A stretch of 18,648 nt of DNA from positions 1 through 18,648 of the forward strand of contig JAUVVS010000003.1 in assembly GCA_030604545.1 (NCBI GenBank). The letters are read 5' to 3'. Origin of the DNA: Deltaproteobacteria bacterium. GTDB lineage: Bacteria; Desulfobacterota; Desulfobacteria; Desulfobacterales; JAUVVS01. Each line of letters begins with the position of its first letter. Position 1 is the stretch's first letter. Positions 11,959 to 18,588 of the stretch are shown here, piece after piece. The notes beneath the pieces were generated by a model. That model had not been told where the DNA came from. It ran no database searches and was given only the letters and a program-made list of their open reading frames with translations. The position numbers and the translations under genes are program-made.

Positions 11959-13839
11959 TTTCAATTGATCAATTTCTTCAAGTGTAACCGGATTTAATAC
12001 TTCCATAAAAACAGATTTTCCATCTATATGAAAAAAAACAAGCGCATGCTGAGTAGTAAAGCTTGTCACTTGTGTTGACCAGGGAACTGATTCCTGAGCA
12101 TAATAGGGAGCACCGGCAGCCCCGTTGTTGATCTGATAAATGGGTCTTGATATATTGATTTTTTCCTGGTCATAGTTGGGGGGATAAATGACTGTCTCAT
12201 CAGTTATTTTAAGTTTGTTATAATTATGTTCATCCCCGGTAAGAATGGCCACCGTTTTCCGGCTTTTATTTACTATGATATCCAACAAATCATCACGCCT
12301 TTCGATTATACCTTTTTCCAGAGGTATGCCGGCTACGGAAGGACGGATCAGGTTATTTCCGTTATACCACATGTCATCCATTACATGGCCACCGTTCGGA
12401 AAAAACGGTGTGTGTACCGTCACAAATACATGGTCGATCGCAAGATCATTTTCGAATTCTTCAACGGTTGTTTTAAACCAATCCAATTGCTGATCCATAA
12501 TATAACCATGCACGCCCCCACTGATATGTGGTATGTGATGAGTACTTGGTGCATACCAGTAATTAGAGTTCAATACAATAACCGCTACATTATCATAGAT
12601 ATAATAAAATACGTTTTCACTATAACTGGGGAAATCCTGAGTTTTGGGATCCGGATCATAACTTGTTCCATCTTCACTTTGCGGGCCATTTTTTGGATTA
12701 ACAAAATTATTAGCAAAAAGTTTTTCACTGGATTCCTGATCGTATGGAAAACGATCGACACCGAATGCTGTTTTGGACCAGGGATTTCTATCACCGAAAC
12801 TGCGCATAACCGATTCGTGATTTCCAATGCCTTCATAAACCGGAATATAATGAGCATATGGTTCGATGGCTCGTTTCCAGTTAGTGTATTGAAGATTCAT
12901 CGCCTCTACATCTGTCAAATACCCGTCAATTAGGTCTCCGGTAAATTGCATGAAAGCAACATTTTTAAAAGAATTAAGAGCCATGATCTTACGCATTATA
13001 TAAAAATTGGCGCCAAACAGATCACGTTCACCCCCCCCCTGTCCACTTCTTGAATCGCTGCAATATGAGAAAACAAAGGGCTTTCTAGATCCCGGTTTTG
13101 GCGCTGTGTTAAATGAAAAGGATTGCTCATTATCGCCATATTGTACGCGATACGAATATTTTGTATCTGCTTTCAGTCCTGTAATTGTAATTTCATGATA
13201 AACCGTACTTTTTGTATCTCGAAATGTTTTATCATCGATAATGACCAGAGTAGGAACAGCCCTGTTTGTTTTAAATGAAATCACGGCTCCACTCTCGGAA
13301 ATGCAATCAACAAAAGGTCCATCTGTCAAAGTAATATCTACTTTGAATGGCCCCATTCCCCGGAAAGAAACTTTACCATCGTATAAAATTTTTCCTTTCT
13401 CGTTGACTACCCGATATCCGATTGTTCCCTTTTGTGTTTCCTCCCATCCAACCATATCGTACTTACCCATTAAATTTTTCATTATATTAATCGTTGCGAT
13501 ACCATCTTTGATGGGGGCGGGATACTTAAAATAAACCGGTGATGGATGTTTGGAATCGCCATAAGGGATAAAGCCATAATAGAGAATACCTGCAAATGTA
13601 GAATCATTAAAATCAAAAGTGATTCCTGAATCAGTTCCTTTTGGATTCCCCTGAAGCTTCTTAATAGAATATAAATGTTCTGAGCGAAATTCGTAATGTT
13701 TTTCATTATCAAATTCTACGTATAGCCGATTATCCTGATCATTTTGAATATTTGAATGGACAGCCGGTATTTGCGATTGGGCGGAAATGAAAAAAACGAA
13801 AGTTATAAGACAGGTGGAAATTTGAACGGTTGGTTTCAT
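11950..13839 (-). CDS. Secreted purple-acid-phosphatase-like metallophosphoesterase
   Basis: The 629-residue protein has a signal peptide (about residues 1-22), an N-terminal beta-rich region, a fibronectin-like PAP N-domain near 165-245, and a calcineurin-like metallophosphoesterase domain from about 253. The metal-binding motifs appear in order: SDSR at 261-264, GDLIDGY at 301-307, GNHE at 339-342, HTPFF at 476-480 and GDEH at 535-538. The usual D-x-H of the first motif is D-S-R here, as in many secreted bacterial relatives. It probably releases phosphate from organic substrates outside the cytoplasm. There is no T9SS tail or lipobox, so it may stay in the periplasm. A run of nine C on the plus strand (13031-13039) lies in codons for SGQGGGE. 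It overlaps the GNAT gene tail-to-tail by nine bases. Confidence 0.88.
   Translation of the reverse strand: MKPTVQISTCLITFVFFISAQSQIPAVHSNIQNDQDNRLYVEFDNEKHYEFRSEHLYSIKKLQGNPKGTDSGITFDFNDSTFAGILYYGFIPYGDSKHPSPVYFKYPAPIKDGIATINIMKNLMGKYDMVGWEETQKGTIGYRVVNEKGKILYDGKVSFRGMGPFKVDITLTDGPFVDCISESGAVISFKTNRAVPTLVIIDDKTFRDTKSTVYHEITITGLKADTKYSYRVQYGDNEQSFSFNTAPKPGSRKPFVFSYCSDSRSGQGGGERDLFGANFYIMRKIMALNSFKNVAFMQFTGDLIDGYLTDVEAMNLQYTNWKRAIEPYAHYIPVYEGIGNHESVMRSFGDRNPWSKTAFGVDRFPYDQESSEKLFANNFVNPKNGPQSEDGTSYDPDPKTQDFPSYSENVFYYIYDNVAVIVLNSNYWYAPSTHHIPHISGGVHGYIMDQQLDWFKTTVEEFENDLAIDHVFVTVHTPFFPNGGHVMDDMWYNGNNLIRPSVAGIPLEKGIIERRDDLLDIIVNKSRKTVAILTGDEHNYNKLKITDETVIYPPNYDQEKINISRPIYQINNGAAGAPYYAQESVPWSTQVTSFTTQHALVFFHIDGKSVFMEVLNPVTLEEIDQLKLR
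13031..13039 (-). repeat. Run of nine G in the phosphoesterase coding strand
   Basis: Nine consecutive C on the plus strand (G in the gene) encode part of the triple glycine after the first metal-binding motif. Loss or gain of one base would truncate the protein before its catalytic domain is complete. The reading frame given here is the intact one. Confidence 0.7.
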
Positions 13840-14287
13840 CGGTTTTCCAACTAAATGTAATAAAAAGTATTATTATGTCGTTAAATTCGTGTCACAAACA
13901 TTTAAATTATAATACGATCCGGGATTAAAAGCAATTCTATAATTTGAAATGTACGGTGATTTTATCTTAAGGATGAGTTAAATAAAAAAACCGCCATCTG
14001 TTTTACAACTAATGATAGATGGCAGTTCTAAATATTGATTGAAAAGATTGGATAAAATTTCCTTCTGTTTAAAAAAGGAACATACTGTTTATAAATTTTA
14101 CCAGGTATTTTTTTCATATAGAAGTAACCCATATTTGATGGATATCTTTCATATTTGGATGCTTAGCATGCTCTGGATAACATTCCGGGTTGGAAGTATG
14201 AATTTTTCTACACAAATGCAATGCATCCTTATTGTTATTTGAATTGATAGTACATATATTGGCATTATACAGAAACTATCTACTTAC
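13840..14287. other. Intergenic region without a convincing gene
   Basis: These 448 A/T-rich bases lie between the divergent phosphoesterase and outer-membrane protein genes and should contain promoters for both. The only clear structure is a minus-strand terminator at 13984-14027. A 67-codon plus-strand frame (14039-14242) lacks a ribosome-binding site and recognisable domain, so I do not call it. Confidence 0.6.
13984..14027 (-). terminator. Intrinsic terminator, minus strand, with no gene in front
   Basis: On the minus strand AACTGCCATCT (14027-14017) pairs with AGATGGCGGTT (13999-13989), an 11-bp stem with one T-G pair and a 17-base loop. A T-run of seven or more follows (13990-13984). 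It would stop transcripts coming from the right on the minus strand, yet the next gene on that side is plus-strand. It may end a small RNA starting within 14030-14290 or block antisense transcription into the phosphoesterase promoter. Confidence 0.6.
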
Positions 14288-15052
14288 TTGTTAGCCTTTA
14301 AAAGTAAGATATTGAAATATTCAACATTACATAGATTCAACATAATAGATTCACTTCATTTTCTGATAGGAGTAATAATTGTTATTCCATTTATTCCCAC
14401 AACAAATATTAATGCCCAAAACACATGGAGTTTGAAGGGAGGAATAAATTATTCAACTTTTTGGGATGATCACAACAAGAGTGCGATAGCTGGTATTTCC
14501 GTAGGTGTAAGTCGGTATTGGAGTATTGAAAATAGGATTGGAATTGTTCTTGAGATCAACTATACAGAAAAAGGAGGGATACTGAACAATAAAGCAATTG
14601 GGCCATATCAAGTTGTTCCACAAATTATATATACTTATAATATTGAGACTTCTGTCGGTTTTTTAGAAATTCCAATTTCTCTCGAGTATGATCTTATAAA
14701 AAACCGGAAATGGGTTCTAAAATTTTATCCTGGTATTTTTCTTTCTTTTCCTATTGTAGATAATTCAGAATTAACACAGAGACTGTATTATTTCACATAT
14801 GATCCTGATAACCCCGAACATCGGAGTTATAATTTTGAATATTATTATTATGACGCATCCGGATTTGGTATATGGAATGAAGATCGTAAACAGAACTGGG
14901 GCCTTATACTGGGCACCAAAATTAAATACATAAATTATTTTCTGGAGGTACGTTATACTTTTGATTTGGAGGCATTAGGTTTTGTAAACAGAATTTCACG
15001 AATAAATAAAAAACTACACTCAATTAGAGCATTAGTTGGAATCAACCTTTAA
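14288..15052 (+). CDS. PorT-like outer-membrane beta-barrel protein
   Basis: The protein of up to 254 residues has a hydrophobic signal segment (SLHFLIGVIIVIPFIP) ending in NINAQ-N. An eight- to ten-strand barrel follows, seen as alternating aromatic/polar strands: SLKGGINYSTFW, AIAGISVGVSRYWSI, IVLEINYTEKGG, LEIPISLEYDLI, WGLILGTKIKY and YFLEVRYTFDLE. This is the OMP beta-barrel family (PF13568-like) common in FCB bacteria. The start is uncertain: TTG at 14288 gives a long n-region, while TTG at 14312 gives a more usual signal peptide; neither has a clear ribosome-binding site. A fragment of an attC left arm (15071) follows, so it may once have been part of a cassette. Its role beyond an outer-membrane protein is unknown. 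Confidence 0.75.
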   Translation: MLAFKSKILKYSTLHRFNIIDSLHFLIGVIIVIPFIPTTNINAQNTWSLKGGINYSTFWDDHNKSAIAGISVGVSRYWSIENRIGIVLEINYTEKGGILNNKAIGPYQVVPQIIYTYNIETSVGFLEIPISLEYDLIKNRKWVLKFYPGIFLSFPIVDNSELTQRLYYFTYDPDNPEHRSYNFEYYYYDASGFGIWNEDRKQNWGLILGTKIKYINYFLEVRYTFDLEALGFVNRISRINKKLHSIRALVGINL

Positions 15053-15070
15053 ATGTTATTCATGAATTCA

Positions 15071-15089
15071 GGCTAACAATGGCATCAAG
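15071..15089 (+). other. Possible attC left-end remnant
   Basis: GGCTAAC (15071-15077) followed by AATGGCATCAAG resembles the left end of an attC and lies 18 bases after a stop codon, as attC sites do. No complementary arm or GTTRRRY box occurs before the next gene at 15112. It could be chance. Confidence 0.3.
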
Positions 15090-15111
15090 AACTATCTTGG
15101 AAGTTTAAAAA

Positions 15112-15759
15112 ATGAAACCTATTTTGCATATTGTTTTGTTAATAATTCCCATTCTACTTAAGGCAGATGCAATATTTCCTCCACCTCAGAATCTTCAATT
15201 AAAACATTGGTATGCTCTGGGAAATTATTTTCAATTATCATGGGATACACCTGATACCAATCAGACAGATGCACAATTAATGGGATATTTGCTCTATAGA
15301 AATTTGATATTTTGTGACACACTTTCAAGCACGTCTAATATTTATCTGGATTTTGAGCCACCATTTATAAATGATACTATATGCTATTATTTAACTGCAT
15401 ATTATATAAATCCAATTGGTGAATCGGAACCGACTGATACTGTATACCATGTAGGTATTGCAATTGGCATTGAAGACAAAGATTTACGAACACCACTAAA
15501 TTTGAAATTTATTAAAAATTATCCCAATCCATTTAATCCCATTACAACAATTGAATACCACATCCCCCAATCAGGAATTGTACAAATCTCGGTTTTAGAT
15601 GTTCTGGGTAAGAAAATTGAAATATTAGTAAATGAAAAACAAAATTTTGGAGATTATAAAGTGACTTTTAATGGTAATAAATATCCAAGCGGATTGTATT
15701 ACTACCAGATAAGATATGCAAATTATTATGTTACAAAAAAAATGGTTTTGATAAGATAA
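15112..15759 (+). CDS. Secreted protein with T9SS C-terminal sorting tail
   Basis: The 215-residue protein has a signal peptide (residues 1-20, ending LLKADA) and a single fibronectin-III-like domain (about 24-115; LQLSW-type core and YLTAYYINPIGESEPTD). The type IX secretion sorting domain (about 130-215) has the typical opening NYPNPFNP at 136-143, then ITTIEYHIPQSGIVQISVLDVLGK and a closing PSGLYYYQIR...KKMVLIR. It should be exported by Sec, then moved across the outer membrane by T9SS, which removes the tail. The small passenger domain contains no enzyme motif; an adhesive or binding role is inference. An attC starts 14 bases after the stop, so this is a cassette whose product depends on a host with T9SS. 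Confidence 0.85.
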   Translation: MKPILHIVLLIIPILLKADAIFPPPQNLQLKHWYALGNYFQLSWDTPDTNQTDAQLMGYLLYRNLIFCDTLSSTSNIYLDFEPPFINDTICYYLTAYYINPIGESEPTDTVYHVGIAIGIEDKDLRTPLNLKFIKNYPNPFNPITTIEYHIPQSGIVQISVLDVLGKKIEILVNEKQNFGDYKVTFNGNKYPSGLYYYQIRYANYYVTKKMVLIR

Positions 15760-15772
15760 TTAATAAAGATTT

Positions 15773-15863
15773 GCCTAACCCCGGCTTCAACTTGACGCCT
15801 TGGACCGAGGCATGAGTAGTGACTTCGGCAAAAGTAGGCGCAAGTTAAGCCTGTTCGTTATGC
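15773..15863 (+). other. attC recombination site after the T9SS-tail gene
   Basis: R'' is GCCTAAC (15773-15779). The arm GGCTTCAACTTGACGCC pairs with GGCGCAAGTTAAGCC. R' is GTTATGC (15857-15863). It is a close relative of the IS-interrupted site at 1607 and serves as the reference for reconstructing that site. Confidence 0.85.
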
Positions 15864-16028
15864 GCTTGTATATAATGTTTGAAATGTTCAGATTTGAAGG
15901 TATTTTACTGTTTTAAAACAAAACAATTATTAATTTATATCCGGGCTAAACGCAATACATTTATCGGGATGTTATGTGCAATTGACAAGCAACATTTTTA
16001 TGAAAATAAAAAAATAAGGAGTTTAATT

Positions 16029-16424
16029 ATGTATGCAAGAACATCTCTGTATCTTATATTTTCATTTTTAATTATATTTTCCTTTTCTTGTGGTAAAGAT
16101 AAAGGTGAATCACTAGTTAATCAAAAACCATTACCTGAATATATCATTTTAGATAAAGTTAAATTATTGAATGGAAATATTTATGCTGATATTTTAATAA
16201 AGAGTTATTCAAAAAACACGCCTGTTGATGAACGTGAATCAACAGTTAAAGTTATTTCTCAAAAAGAGAATATAAATGAAATATCTTTATACTCAACTGA
16301 AAATGCTAAAAAAGCAAACTTTTCTAGCTCTTTTTCTAAAAAACACCCTAACGCTTTAAAAAATGGTTATCTAGGAAGTTATAAAAATGGCATTTTTACA
16401 CCAGGGGAAAAACTATATCCATAA
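16029..16424 (+). CDS. Small lipoprotein, cassette gene
   Basis: The 131-residue protein has a signal peptide with a lipobox-like F-S-F-S-C, so C21 is the probable lipidated residue, followed by GKDKGES. The rest is polar and rich in lysine, serine and asparagine, and I recognise no domain. The start at 16029 is chosen because AAGGAG lies 8 bases upstream and it places the signal peptide at the N-terminus. A longer in-frame start at 15879 has no ribosome-binding site. About 165 bases separate it from the preceding R' box; these contain a TATAAT at about 15870 that might be a promoter. A complete attC follows 31 bases after the stop. The gene is very A/T-rich. Confidence 0.7.
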   Translation: MYARTSLYLIFSFLIIFSFSCGKDKGESLVNQKPLPEYIILDKVKLLNGNIYADILIKSYSKNTPVDERESTVKVISQKENINEISLYSTENAKKANFSSSFSKKHPNALKNGYLGSYKNGIFTPGEKLYP

Positions 16425-16455
16425 TGTTATCTTCTGTAAAATGCTCGTCAACTGC

Positions 16456-16530
16456 ATATAACAGCGTGCATCCAACATTGGCAAAAGCTTGGAAAACGGC
16501 CAACGTCGGATCGCACGCGAAACGTTAAAG
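16456..16530 (+). other. attC recombination site after the lipoprotein
   Basis: R'' is ATATAAC (16456-16462), a form known from Vibrio repeats. The arms GCGTGC-ATCC and GGAT-CGCACGC pair with one bulged base, followed inward by ATTGGC and GGCCAACG. R' is GTTAAAG (16524-16530), with a non-consensus last base. Confidence 0.78.
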
Positions 16531-16573
16531 CCAAGTAGGAATCTAAAAATGTATCACAGTAATCCAAGGGCGC

Positions 16574-16673
16574 ACATAACAATAGCATTGAGTAGGAATT
16601 TAACCGCCGGAGTATGAATTCAGGGTTTGAGCATTTTACAGCGCTTAAATCCTCTTATGCTTAGGGGTTAGGT
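16574..16673 (+). other. attC recombination site after an empty cassette
   Basis: R'' is ACATAAC (16574-16580). AGCATTGAGTAGGAATTTAA pairs with TTAAATCCTCTTATGCT with several bulges. R' is GTTAGGT (16667-16673), a full consensus match. The preceding R' ends at 16530, so only 43 bases lie between the two sites. A 22-codon frame from 16549 runs through this attC but has no ribosome-binding site. Confidence 0.75.
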
Positions 16674-16722
16674 GTGGAAAGACGAATTTGTTTGTGTCGC
16701 AACGTTGAAGGGTATTCGAAAA

Positions 16723-17445
16723 ATGACGGTACTATTGACGCTTTTAAGAAAACCAAATGCTAATCCTCTCTTGGTGATACCCAGAGAGTTTTTGGATTGG
16801 GCTAAAGATGATCTAAGAACGAATGACAAGCGCTCAATTGGTAACGGACTTGGAAACATTAAGAAAGCCATCCATTGTCGCATTGACGAGCTTATTGACA
16901 GCACACACATTAAGTATTGTAAAAACTGGAATAAACGAGCCGATACTGATACAAAACTTGAAGCCTTAAAGCTTTTGAATATCAAGTATACATCCGTTGT
17001 GTCATTGCTGACAGACATCAGAAACAAATACGAACATTTTTACAAACTTCCTGAATACAAGCAAGCCCTTGCGTATTTGGATACAGCAGAAATGTGGATT
17101 GACTTCTCCTATAACAAATGCTCCTTCAATAAAATCGGTGTCGTAAAGCTCGAAACAAAGGGATTCGGAGTTCAATCTGGAGCTAATGGAATGAAATTGA
17201 CGGATTGCACGATTGACAGCAACTCCGACTTGGACTATCTTTGGGAAAGCAAAAAAGAAGTTCACGAAATTAAAAATGGTAACCTGACAATAAAACCTAT
17301 GGACACATGTGACTGGAAAAGCATGGCGAAGTATGAAGCAAAACACTTGATTTTCGAGGGGACGCCAAACAAAACGGAGTTTAACCTCCCCTCTCGGCTT
17401 TTGACAACAGTCTACAAGAAGGCTCTAAAACAATTAATAAAATAA
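16723..17445 (+). CDS. HEPN-like protein, cassette gene
   Basis: The 240-residue protein is rich in helices in its first half. It contains R100-N-K-Y-E-H105 (SLLTDIRNKYEHFYKLPEY), which matches the R-N-x-x-x-H signature of HEPN ribonuclease domains, preceded by a long helix (NGLGNIKKAIHCRIDELIDS). HEPN RNases act in toxin-antitoxin, CRISPR and phage-defence systems; other HEPN proteins only bind RNA or nucleotides. The second half (about 125-240) looks beta-rich and matches no family I recognise. The ATG at 16723 has GAAGGG about ten bases upstream. An in-frame GTG at 16672 would start inside the attC R' box and is less likely. No partner gene accompanies it, so a HEPN/MNT pair is not evident, although the next cassette encodes a nucleotidyltransferase-fold protein of the ANT(6) type. 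Confidence 0.6.
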   Translation: MTVLLTLLRKPNANPLLVIPREFLDWAKDDLRTNDKRSIGNGLGNIKKAIHCRIDELIDSTHIKYCKNWNKRADTDTKLEALKLLNIKYTSVVSLLTDIRNKYEHFYKLPEYKQALAYLDTAEMWIDFSYNKCSFNKIGVVKLETKGFGVQSGANGMKLTDCTIDSNSDLDYLWESKKEVHEIKNGNLTIKPMDTCDWKSMAKYEAKHLIFEGTPNKTEFNLPSRLLTTVYKKALKQLIK

Positions 17446-17452
17446 AAATGGC

Positions 17453-17508
17453 GCACGGGTGCCCTTGACAATACAAAAAATCCAATTAGAAGTGGCTTTA
17501 GCCCGTGC
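17453..17508. repeat. Inverted repeat between the HEPN gene and its attC
   Basis: GCACGGG (17453-17459) and CCCGTGC (17502-17508) are perfect inverted repeats about 42 bases apart, flanked by GCGC-type bases and followed by CTAAGCGC. They lie just after the HEPN stop. The structure may be a degenerate older attC or a weak terminator without a T-run. Confidence 0.45.
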
Positions 17509-17539
17509 CTAAGCGCAAGTCCTGAGGAGCAATGCAGGT

Positions 17540-17662
17540 GCCTAACAAGGCAAATTGAGCCGACGCGCTTCTCATGCACGATTTCTAATTTCCGGAAATG
17601 CGAGACTTTTGTGCTTCTCCAGAGTTGAGTGTCAAGCGCGCGCCTGATTTGCGTCGTTATAT
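17540..17662 (+). other. attC recombination site after the HEPN gene
   Basis: R'' is GCCTAAC (17540-17546). GGCAAATTGAGCCGACGCGCTT pairs over most of its length with AAGCGCGCGCCTGATTTGC. The loop contains a further stem around TTTCTAATTTCCGGAAATG. R' is GTTATAT (17656-17662). At 123 bases it is the longest attC here. Confidence 0.82.
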
Positions 17663-17680
17663 GACAAAAATGTAAAGATC

Positions 17681-18535
17681 TTGAGAACAGAAGAGGAAAT
17701 CCTGGTTCAGTTTGATGGGTGGGCGCGGGGGAACGATTTAGTCCGTGCTGCCGTCCTAACCAGCTCACGCGTTGACCCTAAGGGAACTACCGACTTCTTG
17801 TCGGACTACGATATTGAGCTGTACGTGGCTGACATTATGCCATTCCAGAAAGATGATGAGTGGCTAAGTGCCTTTGGCCCCATCATAGTAAAATGGCCGC
17901 TCAGACCACGTTCTACATTTGACGAGAAATGGCTCACTCGACTTGTTCTCTTCAAGGACGGCGTGCGAATCGATTTTCAGATTACGGATCAGACTACTAT
18001 TGAACCAGATGCCTATGATAACGGATACAGAGTACTCATCGACAAGGAAAACCTTACATCGGCTTTACAAGAACCGACATTTTCGAAATACATTATCAAG
18101 AAACCTTCCAGACAGGAGTATGAAATACTGGTTCATGAATTCTGGTGGGACGCAATCTCTGTGCCAAAATGCCTTTGGCGGGATGAATTGCCTTTTGCAA
18201 AATATATGTTCGATAATGTCCTTCGATACTCTTTCCTGCAGAAGGTTGTCGAATGGTACATTGGTTTACAGAATGACTGGTCCGTGAGAACTGGAATCTG
18301 TGGCAAAATGTTCAAGCACTATCTTGATGTCGAAACTTGGAGGGATTACGAATCTACTTGCGCCGGAGCAAATGTCGAAGAGAACTGGCGGGCCTTCTTC
18401 AAGACTATTGAGTTCTTTAGAAAGCTGGCAAGAGCAGTTGGGACAGGTCTCGGCTACGACTATCCTATGGAATTGGACGAAGAAGTGACGCAATACTGCT
18501 TAAGGATTCGAAACACTAATACCAAACGACGCTAA
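17681..18535 (+). CDS. ANT(6)-type aminoglycoside nucleotidyltransferase
   Basis: The 284-residue protein aligns along its length with the streptomycin 6-adenylyltransferases AadE/ANT(6) (Streptomyc_A_nucleotidyltransferase family). The nucleotidyltransferase motif is S28-S-R...SDYDIELYV, with D42 and D44 as metal-binding residues; RIDFQI supplies the third carboxylate, D98. HEFWWDAISVPKCLWRDELPFAKYMFD and LGYDYPMELDEEVTQY match the family's C-terminal half. It would transfer AMP from ATP to position 6 of streptomycin, though the substrate of this environmental homologue is unproven. The TTG start is chosen because family members begin MR-S/T-E-x-E and no closer ATG is in frame; the ribosome-binding site is weak. 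It starts 19 bases after an R' box and its stop lies inside the next attC, so it is a complete gene cassette. Confidence 0.88.
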   Translation: MRTEEEILVQFDGWARGNDLVRAAVLTSSRVDPKGTTDFLSDYDIELYVADIMPFQKDDEWLSAFGPIIVKWPLRPRSTFDEKWLTRLVLFKDGVRIDFQITDQTTIEPDAYDNGYRVLIDKENLTSALQEPTFSKYIIKKPSRQEYEILVHEFWWDAISVPKCLWRDELPFAKYMFDNVLRYSFLQKVVEWYIGLQNDWSVRTGICGKMFKHYLDVETWRDYESTCAGANVEENWRAFFKTIEFFRKLARAVGTGLGYDYPMELDEEVTQYCLRIRNTNTKRR

Positions 18536-18588
18536 CGAATAAGGTTAGATTGTGAGAGCGGAGCGAGCCACAATCTGAACCGTTTGTT
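18530..18588 (+). other. attC recombination site after the ANT(6) gene
   Basis: The left box is CGCTAAC (18530-18536), overlapping the ANT(6) stop codon. GGTTAGATTGTG pairs with CACAATCTGAACC around AGAGCGGAGCGAGC. R' is GTTTGTT (18582-18588). It differs from the site at 6400 at only about four of 59 positions. The remaining 60 bases of the window hold no recognisable gene. Confidence 0.82.

Noticed and set aside
14039..14242. 67-codon plus-strand frame
   Set aside because: No ribosome-binding site, no domain, and it directly follows a terminator-like hairpin; probably chance in A/T-rich sequence.
15940..15990. GGCTAAAC...GGGATGTTATGTGC as another attC
   Set aside because: The left box is wrong (TAAAC instead of YYAAC), and the arms between do not pair well.
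15879..16028. Fifty-codon N-terminal extension of the small lipoprotein
   Set aside because: The shorter form has AAGGAG and a proper lipoprotein signal; the extension has neither.
16549..16617. 22-codon frame running through the attC at 16574
   Set aside because: No ribosome-binding site; attC sites often allow short frames by chance.
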